Shown: positions 8,149 to 17,197 of the stretch, in pieces
Layout of the letters: each line of letters opens with the position of its first letter
Numbering within the stretch: the stretch's first letter is position 1
Assembly: GCA_029004515.1 (NCBI GenBank)
Contig: JAQVYH010000013.1
Coordinates: 1 to 39,342, forward strand
Direction: 5' to 3'
Source of the DNA: Eubacteriales bacterium
GTDB taxonomy: Bacteria; Bacillota; Clostridia; Monoglobales; UMGS1388
DNA: 39,342 bases
The notes under the pieces: generated by a model
Databases searched by the model: none
What the model was told of the DNA's origin: nothing
The model's input: the letters and a program-made list of their open reading frames with translations, nothing else
Translations under genes and position numbers: made by a program

Positions 8149-8943
8149 TTATATGGCTTCAAGATGTGATTTTTCAACTATACCACTACTGTCAACCTCT
8201 ATTCCCTCTCCGCCCTTTTGGAGCATAAGAAGGTATTCTATATTACCCTCCGGCCCCCTAATAGGTGAGAAGGTAAGACCTTTGATTGCAAGGTCATTAT
8301 TTTTACAAAAATCTATTATTTTATCTATTACCTCTTTATGAACACTTTTATCTCTTACAACGCCTTTTTTACCAACCTTTTCTCTGCCAGCCTCAAATTG
8401 TGGCTTGATAAGGCATACAATTCTGCCACCGTCCTTTAAAAGCTCATAGGCAACAGGAAGTACAAGGGTAAGGGATATAAATGAAACGTCAATTGAAGCG
8501 AAATCAAGAGGGTCTATTGTTTCCTTTTCAATATATCTTATGTTAGTGCGCTCCATATTAATAACTCTCTCGTCAGTGCGAAGCTGCCAGGCAAGCTGAC
8601 CATAACCAACATCAACACTATACACCTTCTTGGCACCATTTTGTAGCATGCAATCGGTAAAACCGCCTGTGGATGCGCCTATATCCATACAGGTAAATCC
8701 CTCAAGAGCCAAGCCAAATTCTGCCATTGCTTTTTCAAGCTTAAGTCCGCCTCGGCTAACATATTTAAGGGTATTACCCCTGACCTCAACTACTGCATCC
8801 AAAGGAACAATCATACCAGCCTTGTCTGCTTTTTGGTTATTAATATATACTATACCTGACATAATAATTGCTTTAGCTTTTTCTCTGCTTGTGGCCATAT
8901 TATGCTCTGTAAGATATACATCAAGTCTTTGTTTTTCGTTCAT
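8149..8943 (-). CDS. tlyA: TlyA family rRNA (cytidine-2'-O)-methyltransferase
   Basis: A 264-aa protein with an N-terminal S4 RNA-binding domain (about 1-65) and an FtsJ-like Rossmann methyltransferase domain with the SAM motif DIGASTGGFTD. Homologues 2'-O-methylate 16S and 23S rRNA cytidines. It begins one base after the dxs stop, in the standard Firmicute order dxs-tlyA-nadK-argR-recN. Older annotations call the family hemolysin A. Confidence 0.93.
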   Translation of the reverse strand: MNEKQRLDVYLTEHNMATSREKAKAIIMSGIVYINNQKADKAGMIVPLDAVVEVRGNTLKYVSRGGLKLEKAMAEFGLALEGFTCMDIGASTGGFTDCMLQNGAKKVYSVDVGYGQLAWQLRTDERVINMERTNIRYIEKETIDPLDFASIDVSFISLTLVLPVAYELLKDGGRIVCLIKPQFEAGREKVGKKGVVRDKSVHKEVIDKIIDFCKNNDLAIKGLTFSPIRGPEGNIEYLLMLQKGGEGIEVDSSGIVEKSHLEAI

Positions 8944-8944
8944 T

Positions 8945-10789
8945 TTATTTCTCCGTAATCTTTAATATGTGCTGTGCAATGCCCTCAGGGTCAAGACCGA
9001 ATTCTTTAAATAGGCTCATATTGTCACCATGGCATGGGACATTATCAATAGGGAAGCCTGCACATTCAATATGGCAATCTTCAAGTACGCCGCTTACAAG
9101 TCTGCCAGCACCCGACTGGGAGTGGTTCTCTATAACTAAAACCTTTTTAGTCTTGGATGCAGATGCTTTAACAGCAATCTCATCAAGTGGTTTAACTGTA
9201 CGCAAATCTATAATCTCAACACTTACCTTATCACCGACGATATCTACCGCTCTTCTTACAAACGGAAGCATATCACCAACAGAAATAACTGTTATGTCAT
9301 TACCCTCTTTTACAACCTCTGCCTTACCGTATACGAAGGTGGTTGAATTATCCTCTTTCATTGCTTTTGGATAACGTATAGCAATAGGCATTGTATGCTC
9401 ATCAATCGCATAGTCCATCATTTCACAAAGCATTTTAGGTGATGATGGAGCTAGTATTGACATATTAGGCATCTCTGAAAGAAACGCCATATCATATATA
9501 CCGTGATGGGTTTCTCCATCGTTGCCTGAAATACCTGCTCTGTCAAGACAGAATACAACATGTAGCTTTTGCAGACACACATCATGGAGCACCTGGTCAT
9601 AGGCTCTTTGAAGGAAGGTGGAATAAACACCTATTACAGGAACCATGCCCTTCATTGCAAGGCCTGCACTAAAGGTTACTAAGTGCTGCTCTGCAATTCC
9701 TACATCAAAGAATCTATCACGATGCTTTTTTTCAAATTCTGAAAGTCCCGTTCCCTGTGGCATAGCAGCAGTTATTGCAACGATTTTTTTATTAGTATCA
9801 GCCTTACATGAAAGATGCTTACCAAAAAGCTTTGAATTGTCAACTTTGGAGCTTGACGATTGACACTCACCTGTCTCGATGCAGAAATTACCAATACCGT
9901 GGAATTTATCGGGATTGTCCTCTGCAAAGCTATATCCCTTGCCTTTTTTCGTATAAACGTGAAGAAGAACAGGCTTGTCCAACTGCTTAATGTTATTAAG
10001 CATTTCAATAATAGTAGCAATATCAGAGCCATCAACCGGGCCAATATAATTAAAGCCCAAGGCTTCAAAAAATCTACCCTGAATGAATATCTCTTTTATT
10101 CCTTCTTTAAGCCCCTTTATTGCGTATACAAGGTATTTACCAATAAAAGGAATGCTATGGATAATCTTTTCGGTTCTTGTCTTGGTTTTAAAATATGAAC
10201 TTTTAGAGCGAATATTAGAAAGATATCTAGCAACACTACCTACATTCTTTCCAATAGACATTTCATTATCATTCAAGATAACTATCATCTTTGTTTGGGT
10301 ATGTCCTGCATGGTCAAGAGCTTCATAAGCCATACCACCAGACAGTGAGCCATCACCAATAACAGCAACTACATTATAATCATCACCATTAATATCTCGT
10401 GCAACAGCCATACCAAGAGCTGCAGATATAGATGTACTGCTATGACCTGTATTAAAGCTATCGTATATACTCTCGTCTGTTTTTGGAAAACCGCTCAGGC
10501 CCTTGTAGCAGCGAAGGGTAGAAAATTTATCCTTTCTACCAGTAATAATCTTATGTACATAGGACTGATGTCCGACATCCCAAACAAGACGGTCTTTATC
10601 AAAATCAAAAACTTTATGAAGAGCAAGAGTAAGCTCAACTACACCCAAATTAGACGCAAGATGCCCTCCCGTATTGGAAATATTCTCAACAAGGAAGGCA
10701 CGAATTTCTTCAGCCAACTGTTCGAGTTGCTGGATAGAAAGTTTTTTTATATTTTCCGGACTTTGGATGTTATCTAGTATTCTGCCCAT
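8945..10789 (-). CDS. dxs: 1-deoxy-D-xylulose-5-phosphate synthase
   Basis: First enzyme of the MEP isoprenoid pathway: condenses pyruvate and glyceraldehyde 3-phosphate with TPP. At 614 aa it is full length. DVGHQSYVHKIITGR and the TPP motif GDGSLSGGMAYEALDHAG are in the N-terminal domain, and the pyrimidine and C-terminal transketolase domains follow. The ATG overlaps the oapA stop by one base (TAATG), so translation is coupled. With ispA in the same operon it supplies prenyl diphosphates. Confidence 0.97.
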   Translation of the reverse strand: MGRILDNIQSPENIKKLSIQQLEQLAEEIRAFLVENISNTGGHLASNLGVVELTLALHKVFDFDKDRLVWDVGHQSYVHKIITGRKDKFSTLRCYKGLSGFPKTDESIYDSFNTGHSSTSISAALGMAVARDINGDDYNVVAVIGDGSLSGGMAYEALDHAGHTQTKMIVILNDNEMSIGKNVGSVARYLSNIRSKSSYFKTKTRTEKIIHSIPFIGKYLVYAIKGLKEGIKEIFIQGRFFEALGFNYIGPVDGSDIATIIEMLNNIKQLDKPVLLHVYTKKGKGYSFAEDNPDKFHGIGNFCIETGECQSSSSKVDNSKLFGKHLSCKADTNKKIVAITAAMPQGTGLSEFEKKHRDRFFDVGIAEQHLVTFSAGLAMKGMVPVIGVYSTFLQRAYDQVLHDVCLQKLHVVFCLDRAGISGNDGETHHGIYDMAFLSEMPNMSILAPSSPKMLCEMMDYAIDEHTMPIAIRYPKAMKEDNSTTFVYGKAEVVKEGNDITVISVGDMLPFVRRAVDIVGDKVSVEIIDLRTVKPLDEIAVKASASKTKKVLVIENHSQSGAGRLVSGVLEDCHIECAGFPIDNVPCHGDNMSLFKEFGLDPEGIAQHILKITEK

Positions 10790-11364
10790 TATTTTTTCTT
10801 ACCTTTCTTATTACGGGTGAACCAAAAGAAATCTATAATTACAGCAAAGCAATATACAAACAGATTGCTTTTTGAAATGGAAATACCCTTACCCGCAGCC
10901 TTTACACCTACAGTAAGAGCTGAAACGATACCTGTCATCAAAACAGATAGCCACAAAGAGCCTTCGTTAGACAAATTTAATACGATAATACCAGCCACGC
11001 TACCACTGAGTATACCCATAATGTCACCAACAACGTCATTACAGAAATTGGAAACCTTCTCTGCGTTACGAACAAGCCAGATTGCACGATTGGCACTCTT
11101 GACACCATGGGATGCCATCGAGTGAAAAGGTGTTTCATCAGCAGAAGCAACAGCCATACCAATCATATCAAATATAGCACCAAGAGATATAAGGAAAAGC
11201 AAAATCAAGAAAGCAAAAAACACATTTACTCCTGAAAGAGCCTCATTGGCACCTGTTGACATTGCAAGAGAGAGAGCAAATGTAATAAAAAAGATTTTGA
11301 TTACCCAATTCCAATCTGTACCCTTAATATTAGTACGGGTAGGTATTTTGAATTTTTTACTCAT
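10789..11364 (-). CDS. oapA: OLE-associated membrane protein OapA (DUF21 family)
   Basis: Membrane protein of 191 aa with four hydrophobic segments and the conserved stretch GAIFDMIGMAVASADETPFH, then FCNDVVGDIMGILSGS. This is the DUF21/CNNM-type transmembrane domain. Established work shows that the DUF21 protein encoded next to OLE RNA (OapA) binds that RNA and recruits it to the membrane. The frame is open upstream to 11472, but that extension falls inside the OLE RNA 3' end. GGAGG precedes ATG 11364 (13-nt spacing), so this start is chosen. The basic C-terminus (RNKKGKKK) is cytoplasmic-like. Confidence 0.88.
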   Translation of the reverse strand: MSKKFKIPTRTNIKGTDWNWVIKIFFITFALSLAMSTGANEALSGVNVFFAFLILLFLISLGAIFDMIGMAVASADETPFHSMASHGVKSANRAIWLVRNAEKVSNFCNDVVGDIMGILSGSVAGIIVLNLSNEGSLWLSVLMTGIVSALTVGVKAAGKGISISKSNLFVYCFAVIIDFFWFTRNKKGKKK

Positions 11365-11404
11365 ATAAAAATTTAAACCTCCATAAAGAAGCACATTAAT
11401 TAAA

Positions 11405-11997
11405 ATTAAAAGGTGGTAATGATTGAAGTTAAGTTTGCGGCTTAGGTTCGGCCGGATTTCCCTACAGGTCACCTCTCGTCGCCGACGAGGCAGTTTCCTT
11501 TTAAGTCCTGCATTACCTTGTTACCAACGGTACTGCCGAATTGCCACTTAGACCGCACTGCAATCCCTCAAACATTTGTAAATACAACAGCCTAGGAGTT
11601 TTCCTCTACAGTCGAATCAATCCCTAGCCCCTTTTGCAACCAGGGTTTCAAGCGGGATAACCGGATCTTCATCTGCGCACAACTAGCGATCCGACTTGTA
11701 CCACTATTCACCCTGCCCACTCAGGACAGGCTACTCTGCCCGCAGTATTACCCACATGGCAGGTTTCATCCTGATTCGTACAGATTTAGATTTAACGCAC
11801 TGCACAATATCAGGTCTCCACGGAAAGAGGGTCAGGTTCCGCATGCCATTGCGGATTGCCCCCAGACCTTAACTCCCAGCATACACCCCCGACTGGCATC
11901 GAAAGCAAACACAAGGAACTTCATCGATATGCCCTTATACGGATTTTTAGGCCCGTCTTCAGGATTGATGGATCTGACTAGGATACTGCACCACCTG
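11405..11997 (-). ncRNA. ole: OLE RNA (ornate, large, extremophilic RNA)
   Basis: A gene-free, higher-GC block of about 590 nt between ispA and the DUF21 gene matches the known size and exact genomic setting of OLE RNA (nusB-xseA-xseB-ispA-OLE-oapA-dxs-tlyA-nadK-argR-recN). The ends are complementary: ACCACCT at 11990-11996 and AGGTGGT at 11411-11417 can form the closing long-range helix. Many internal GC-rich hairpins are visible, including CTCGTCGGCGACGAG (11476-11490). A promoter ends just before the predicted 5' end. Identification rests on context, size and structure; a covariance-model search was not run. OLE RNA forms a membrane RNP with OapA and affects cold, ethanol and Mg2+ stress in Bacillus relatives. 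Confidence 0.88.
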
Positions 11998-12002
11998 TTT
12001 AA

Positions 12003-12031
12003 ATTCTATCATAAATTAAATAATATTTCAA
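12003..12031 (-). promoter_or_regulatory. Promoter of OLE RNA
   Basis: On the minus strand, TTGAAA (12026-12031), a 17-nt spacer and TAGAAT (12003-12008) place the start at about 11997, right at the first paired base of the OLE RNA. OLE and downstream genes can therefore be expressed separately from the nusB promoter. The remaining gap to ispA (12032-12125) is AT-rich with no gene. Confidence 0.65.
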
Positions 12032-12125
12032 GTTTCGCCATTAACCACTCTTAACCCGTTTTAGCTCAAAATTGACTATTATATCACACAGACAGGGTTA
12101 TTTTATAATGGTTTAGATTCAATCT

Positions 12126-13007
12126 CTAGTTATCACGCTCATAAAGATATGTTGCAAGATCCTGAAGGAAAAATGACTTCTCACCAAAAATAGCGATTTC
12201 ATCTTTGCAATTATCTGTAAGCTCAAGAAGATAATCCTTTGCCCTATCAAGTCCCATATGTGAAACATACGTTATCTTATCTGTAACAGAATCCTGACCT
12301 GTCTTTTTGCCGAGTTTTTCTGCATTGCCCTCAACATCAAGGATGTCATCCTTAACCTGGAATGCAATACCGAGGCTTTGTGCATAGATACCAATTGGAC
12401 GGTAGTCCTCAATAGCTGCCTTACCAACAAGGGCACCCATCCACGCCGATGCCATTATAAGTGCACCTGTCTTAAGATTATTCATCTTATTATGAAGCTC
12501 TGCATCCTCACACCCTCCAATGTCACGAATCTGACCGCCTACCATTCCATCACCACCTGCTGCAGTTGCAACTGTGCGGATACATTCCAAAACGATTATA
12601 GGGTTAATCTCACTTCTTGACATAATCTCAAAGGCTAATGCCTGAAGAGCATCACCTACAAGAATAGCTGTTGCCTCGTCAAACTTTTTGTGACAAGTTG
12701 GCTGACCTCTTCTTAAATCATCATTGTCCATCGCCGGAAGGTCATCATGGATAAGTGAATATGTATGGATAAGCTCAATTGCACAAGCAAACGGCATAAC
12801 CTGCTCTACATCTCCGCCAAGCATCTCACAAACCGCCATTGCAATAACAGGGCGAATTCTTTTGCCACCTGCAAAAAGGCTATAACGAAGAGCTTTATAT
12901 AAAGCTATGCAGTCACCCTCCGCCTGAGGTACAACATTTTCAAGCCACTCATTTATCAATTCAACCTTTTGGTTGTATTCTAACAAAAATTCTGCTTCGT
13001 GTTCCAT
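12126..13007 (-). CDS. ispA: Polyprenyl synthetase, farnesyl diphosphate synthase type
   Basis: Condenses IPP with DMAPP/GPP to give FPP (293 aa). The first aspartate-rich motif is seen in DDLPAMDNDDLRRGQ and the second in FQVKDDILD. GGKRIRP near residue 52 binds diphosphate. It lies 28 nt after xseB and just upstream of OLE RNA, and feeds the same pathway as dxs. Chain length is not certain from sequence, but the location with xseB is characteristic of FPP synthase. Confidence 0.93.
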   Translation of the reverse strand: MEHEAEFLLEYNQKVELINEWLENVVPQAEGDCIALYKALRYSLFAGGKRIRPVIAMAVCEMLGGDVEQVMPFACAIELIHTYSLIHDDLPAMDNDDLRRGQPTCHKKFDEATAILVGDALQALAFEIMSRSEINPIIVLECIRTVATAAGGDGMVGGQIRDIGGCEDAELHNKMNNLKTGALIMASAWMGALVGKAAIEDYRPIGIYAQSLGIAFQVKDDILDVEGNAEKLGKKTGQDSVTDKITYVSHMGLDRAKDYLLELTDNCKDEIAIFGEKSFFLQDLATYLYERDN

Positions 13008-13035
13008 CAGAAATATTACCTCTGTTTCTATAATA

Positions 13036-13266
13036 TTAGTTTACATCAAAAGGCTCGGTAATTATTTCACCGTTTTCACCCTTCACAAGAATATTAACTC
13101 TCTTTTCTGCTTCTTCTAAAAATGCTGAACATTCCTTTGAAAGAGCAACACCCTTTTCAAATCTTGAGAGCATTTCATCAAGTGATAAATCACCCTTTTC
13201 AAGTTCCGCAACTACCTTTTCAAGCTCTTCCATTGACTTTTCAAAATTCTTATCTGCTTTTGCCAT
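13036..13266 (-). CDS. xseB: Exodeoxyribonuclease VII small subunit
   Basis: A 76-aa helical protein with the typical FEKSMEELEKVVAELEKGDL N-terminus. It binds XseA to form exonuclease VII, which degrades single-stranded DNA. It starts 7 nt after xseA. Confidence 0.93.
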   Translation of the reverse strand: MAKADKNFEKSMEELEKVVAELEKGDLSLDEMLSRFEKGVALSKECSAFLEEAEKRVNILVKGENGEIITEPFDVN

Positions 13267-13273
13267 TATCTAT

Positions 13274-15079
13274 TCATTCCCTTCCATCTTCATATTCAAG
13301 CTGATCAACTATACTTATACATCTTCCGTCTTTAAGTCTTGTAATAACCTTATCTCCAACCTTAACGTCCTTTGTCATGCGAACGATATTGCCATCTGCA
13401 TTTTGCATCACGCTATAGCCTCTTGATATAACCTGAAGCGGTGACATTGCATCGAGGCGTCCTGCGTTAAGGGAAAAACTATTCCTTCTTGCAAGTAAAA
13501 GATTCTGGACACTATCACAAAGCGCCTTGTATGTATTATCAGACCTTTGCTGACATTGACGGATATAATCAACAGGTGATTTAACCGCGAATCTCTTAAG
13601 AAGATTCTTTTTATTTTCAACATCCGCAGTTATAACAAGCTTCATTCGTTTAACTGCTCCGTCGATTCTCTGATTAAGCTCACCAAATGATGGTACTGCA
13701 AGTTCTGCCGCCGCAGATGGCGTTGCTGCACGAAGGTCAGCCACAAAATCTGCAATTGTGAAGTCTGTTTCATGCCCTACTGCAGAGATAATTGGTATTT
13801 GCGAATCAGCAATAGCCCTTGCTGTTTCTTCTTCGTTAAATACCCATAGCTCTTCAATCGAACCACCGCCTCGACCGGCAATAATTACATCAACATTCTT
13901 CTGCTGATTAAAATATTCAATACCTGCCCTTACCTGCTTGCTACATCCCTCACCTTGCACCTGTGCAGGGTAAAGTACAATTTCAGCAAGGGGGTATCTT
14001 CTTGTCATAACTGTAATAATATCACGAACCGCCGCCCCTGTTGGAGAGGTGATTACACCAACCCTTTCAGGAAACTTCGGAATAGGCTTCTTTCTGCTTT
14101 CATCAAAAAGTCCTTCGAGCTTAAGCTTTTCCTTAAGCTGTTCAAAGGCTACAAACAAATCACCAATACCATCAGGCTGCATAGAGTTAAGATAGAGCTG
14201 ATATTGTCCATCTCGTTCATATACTGAAACCCTACCGGTTGCAATAACCTTCATACCATTCTCAGGGTCAAAGCGAAGCTTTATAGCATCACCCTTGAAC
14301 ATAATAGCCCTTATTGCACCGCCCTCGTCCTTAAGACTCATATAACAATGGCCTGACTGCTGACGCTTGAAGTTGGATATCTCCCCCTTGACTGTTACAT
14401 CAAAGAGCATATTATCCCTTTCAATGATACCCTTAATATATTTATTAAGCTGTGTAATTGTAATTATATTGCTATCAGTTGATGTGGGAGTCTCTTTTTC
14501 TCTTGCCTTTTTCTCCTCAGCTTCTTTTCTGTCATGGATCAGCTTTTTCGTAAAATGCTCAATAACCTTTTTTAGAATCTCACCACAAACATAAGCATCT
14601 GCCTTGGCACGGTGAAGAGTATCGGCGTGTATGCCAAGATATTTCTGCACTGTTCCAAGCTTGTGATTATGAAGCTGTGGGAGAAGTTCCCTTGTAAGTA
14701 ATAATGTATCGATTGGTGGATTGTCCAGAAGAAATCCACGATAATTTATAACCGCAGGCTGAATAAACGACATCTCGAAATCAGCATTGTGTGCAACGAT
14801 TGGAAGCTCTCCCAGAAACTCAATAAACTGTGGTATAACATCCTCTATTGATGGAGAACCACTAACCATAGCATCAGTTATGCCTGTAAGTTCGGTTATA
14901 AATGGTGGAATAGCTCTATGGGGATTAACAAAAGTTACAAGCTCATCCACAATTACATTATTAACATATTTAAGTGCGGCAATCTCAATAATCGTGTCAC
15001 CCCTTTGAGGGTACAAACCTGTTGTTTCCAGGTCCACTGCCACATATGATGAAAATCCGCACAAATCACTGTATGTCAT
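13274..15079 (-). CDS. xseA: Fusion of DnaQ-like 3'-5' exonuclease and exonuclease VII large subunit
   Basis: This 601-aa protein is about 200 residues longer than usual XseA. Residues about 10-175 are a DEDDh exonuclease domain: D16 and E18 (VAVDLETTG), D100 (AHNADFE), H156 and D161 (HRAKADAY). A charged linker rich in Glu/Lys (about 180-200) follows, then the XseA OB-fold (about 205-300, GEISNFKRQQSGHCYMSLKD) and the exonuclease VII catalytic/coiled-coil part (GVITSPTGAAVRDI, then GRGGGSIEELWVFN). All key residues of both nucleases are present and the frame is unbroken. It begins two nt after the tsaD-like stop. The fusion suggests that ss-DNA cleavage by exoVII is coupled with end trimming or proofreading. 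Confidence 0.93.
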   Translation of the reverse strand: MTYSDLCGFSSYVAVDLETTGLYPQRGDTIIEIAALKYVNNVIVDELVTFVNPHRAIPPFITELTGITDAMVSGSPSIEDVIPQFIEFLGELPIVAHNADFEMSFIQPAVINYRGFLLDNPPIDTLLLTRELLPQLHNHKLGTVQKYLGIHADTLHRAKADAYVCGEILKKVIEHFTKKLIHDRKEAEEKKAREKETPTSTDSNIITITQLNKYIKGIIERDNMLFDVTVKGEISNFKRQQSGHCYMSLKDEGGAIRAIMFKGDAIKLRFDPENGMKVIATGRVSVYERDGQYQLYLNSMQPDGIGDLFVAFEQLKEKLKLEGLFDESRKKPIPKFPERVGVITSPTGAAVRDIITVMTRRYPLAEIVLYPAQVQGEGCSKQVRAGIEYFNQQKNVDVIIAGRGGGSIEELWVFNEEETARAIADSQIPIISAVGHETDFTIADFVADLRAATPSAAAELAVPSFGELNQRIDGAVKRMKLVITADVENKKNLLKRFAVKSPVDYIRQCQQRSDNTYKALCDSVQNLLLARRNSFSLNAGRLDAMSPLQVISRGYSVMQNADGNIVRMTKDVKVGDKVITRLKDGRCISIVDQLEYEDGRE

Positions 15080-15081
15080 TT

Positions 15082-15990
15082 CTACACCTCTTGTCCTAAG
15101 TGCATATCCTGTGCTAAAAGAGCTATCCCCACCGAATTATCTCGTGAAAGATCGCCGCTTCCAAAATATGCCTTGTCACCAATTATATCTCTTAACTGCT
15201 TATTTGCGGCAACTCCGCCCATTATAAGCACCTTATCTACCTTGTACTTTTCTTTTGCATTTATGATAACCTTTTCTACAGACTTGCCCACTCCATAAAG
15301 CGTTGCATAAGCAATCTCATAATCAGGAGCAATTGTCTGCTTTGTAAGCTTGGTTTCAATACCGGAAAGATTCATATACTCTCCATCGACAGAAGTTTTA
15401 ACCTTAACCTCACCTGCGGCCCTCATAGCTAACTGTTCAAGATGTTTGCCGCAAGGGAATGGAAGTCCAAGATAAACCCCCACTCGGTCAATAAGCTGTC
15501 CAGCCGGAAGGTCACTTGTGCCACCTACGATGTCAATCTTACCACCCTTAATATACAAAAGCTCACTTGTGCCACCTGACAGGTGGAATGCAAGATATTC
15601 TTCGTCCTTCTCCACAAGAAAATCTGCTGAATACATAGCCGCCCTTATATGTCCCTGTTGATGGGAGAATGTATAAAAGGGGATGTTATGTGTGGAGGCG
15701 ATTGCTCTTGCTGTTGTAACACCGGGCAAAAACACCGGCATATACGAGCCATCAACATTACGAGGTGCATTAGAAACACCAACAGCGTCAATTTTTCCAT
15801 CAAGGGCAATTTCACAGAAAAGTTTATCAAGATTCTTTATGTGCCAAAACACTCCATCGGATTGTCTAAGTCCACAGCTACCCTCAGGAACTGGGAGCAT
15901 AATTCTCTTGTCAATAATAATCTTATTATCCTCAATCAAAGAAACAGATGTTGTATAACAACTTGTATCTATGCCTAAAAATCTACCCAT
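15082..15990 (-). CDS. TsaD/Kae1-like ASKHA protein (peptidase M22 family paralogue)
   Basis: A 302-aa ASKHA-fold protein related to TsaD (formerly Gcp). The N-terminal FLGIDTSCYTTS phosphate loop and the metal-binding HxxxH (H110, H114, SHQQGHIRAA) are present. FHLSGGTSEL and VLIMGGVAAN are the other family loops. It is shorter than TsaD (about 340 aa) and sits in the nusB-xseA operon, away from tsaB/tsaE. It is probably the clostridial TsaD paralogue of unknown substrate and not the tRNA t6A enzyme itself. It overlaps the nusB stop by one base. Confidence 0.75.
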   Translation of the reverse strand: MGRFLGIDTSCYTTSVSLIEDNKIIIDKRIMLPVPEGSCGLRQSDGVFWHIKNLDKLFCEIALDGKIDAVGVSNAPRNVDGSYMPVFLPGVTTARAIASTHNIPFYTFSHQQGHIRAAMYSADFLVEKDEEYLAFHLSGGTSELLYIKGGKIDIVGGTSDLPAGQLIDRVGVYLGLPFPCGKHLEQLAMRAAGEVKVKTSVDGEYMNLSGIETKLTKQTIAPDYEIAYATLYGVGKSVEKVIINAKEKYKVDKVLIMGGVAANKQLRDIIGDKAYFGSGDLSRDNSVGIALLAQDMHLGQEV

Positions 15991-16388
15991 TATCCTATAT
16001 CACGAGCGACGCTACCCAAAACGCCATTTACAAATGCTGCGTTCTCAGGGTCATCATAGCTTGTTACGATTTTAACTGCCTCACTTATAGCAACAGCAGC
16101 GTTAACATCCTCAGTATAGAGCATTTCATAAACCGCCACGCGCATAGCTGCAAGTGAAATCTTCGAGATTCTGTCAATTGTCCATTTATTGAGTTTAGGA
16201 GATATCTTTTCATCAAGTTCCTCTTTATGCTCTTCAACACCCATAACTGTACCCTCAATATAAGCAAGGTCATCTTCCTTAACATTATTAAGAGTTACAT
16301 ATATATCCATAACCTCCTGGGCACTTGACATCATTTCCATCTGATAAACAAGCTTTACAGCTTCTTCACGAGCCTTTTGTCTTTTCAA
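15990..16388 (-). CDS. nusB: Transcription antitermination factor NusB
   Basis: Binds NusE (S10) and boxA RNA during rRNA antitermination. About 132 aa, all-helical; residues KRQKAREEAVKLVYQME open the protein and INKLYTEDVN-like and AFVNGVLGSVARDI segments close it. The frame is open to TTG 16412, but a GGAAGG sequence lies before TTG 16388, which gives the family-typical N-terminus, so this start is preferred. It is the first gene of the operon reaching to 4740. Confidence 0.9.
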   Translation of the reverse strand: MKRQKAREEAVKLVYQMEMMSSAQEVMDIYVTLNNVKEDDLAYIEGTVMGVEEHKEELDEKISPKLNKWTIDRISKISLAAMRVAVYEMLYTEDVNAAVAISEAVKIVTSYDDPENAAFVNGVLGSVARDIG

Positions 16389-16461
16389 AATATTATCATC
16401 CTTCCACCGCAAAGAACGGTTAAACTAAGTAAAATAGTCTTAAATAAACACACTTATTGAT

Positions 16462-16490
16462 ATTATACTAAAAAAATCAATAAAAAGCAA
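16462..16490 (-). promoter_or_regulatory. Candidate promoter of the nusB-recN operon
   Basis: On the minus strand, TTGCTT (16485-16490), a 17-nt spacer and a perfect TATAAT (16462-16467). The -35 is weak. The same intergenic region must hold the divergent spmA promoter, which I cannot place. Confidence 0.5.
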
Positions 16491-16567
16491 CATTAACAGG
16501 GTATTTTTCCAATATTTTTTTCATAGGATTTATAGGTAATCACCATAGTATTGGAGTGGAAAAATTT

Positions 16568-17197
16568 ATGATGAATTATGTATGGACGGGAATGATGCTT
16601 ATATCGGTAATATTCGGCATTTTCACAGGCAGGCTTGATCAGGTATCTGCTGCTGTTGTGGATGGTGGTAAAAATGCTGTTATGATGACAGTTGAATTCG
16701 TTGGAATTATGTGCTTCTGGACAGGGCTGGTGCGGATTGCATCAAGGTCAGGCTTTATACTAATGATATCCAATCTGCTTATGCCAATAACAAAGCTGTG
16801 CTTCCCTAATTTACCTCGAAACAGTGCCGCAATGCATTCGATAGTTATGAACATGACTGCCAATATCCTAGGTCTTGCAAATGCCGCTACTCCTCTGGGG
16901 CTAAACGCCATGAGAGAGCTACAAAAGGTGAATAACAATCCAAAGGATACTGCAAGTGATGATATGTGTATGTTTGTGGTGCTTAACACCGCATCTATTC
17001 AGCTGATCCCTACCACTCTTATTGTACTTCGTCGGGCAACGGGAAGCATCGCCCCCTTTGAAATACTCACCCCTGTATGGATTGTAGGTAGCTGTGCATT
17101 GATTGTGGGGATTATATGTGCGAAGATATTTTGCTCGCGAAGCCCCGTTACATATAAATACGGAGCTAAAATACTAAACACAAGGAGTAAAGCTTAG
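16568..17197 (+). CDS. spmA: Spore maturation protein A
   Basis: Membrane protein (about 209 aa) with nucleoside-recognition (Gate) domain helices, required in Bacillus for dehydration of the spore core. The segment MTANILGLANAATPLGLNAM and LNTASIQLIPTT are typical of SpmA. The frame is open from GTG 16556, but the GGAG at 16553 overlaps that codon and is properly spaced for ATG 16568. It forms a two-gene operon with spmB and indicates sporulation ability. Confidence 0.9.
   Translation: MMNYVWTGMMLISVIFGIFTGRLDQVSAAVVDGGKNAVMMTVEFVGIMCFWTGLVRIASRSGFILMISNLLMPITKLCFPNLPRNSAAMHSIVMNMTANILGLANAATPLGLNAMRELQKVNNNPKDTASDDMCMFVVLNTASIQLIPTTLIVLRRATGSIAPFEILTPVWIVGSCALIVGIICAKIFCSRSPVTYKYGAKILNTRSKA

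Noticed and set aside
11365..11472. N-terminal 36-codon extension of OapA
   Set aside because: It lies in the OLE RNA 3' end and intergenic DNA; the ribosome site fits ATG 11364.
11405..11997. RNase P RNA or tmRNA between ispA and the DUF21 gene
   Set aside because: A GAGGAAA and a GATTCGAC word recall these RNAs, but the other conserved cores are missing and the synteny is that of OLE RNA.
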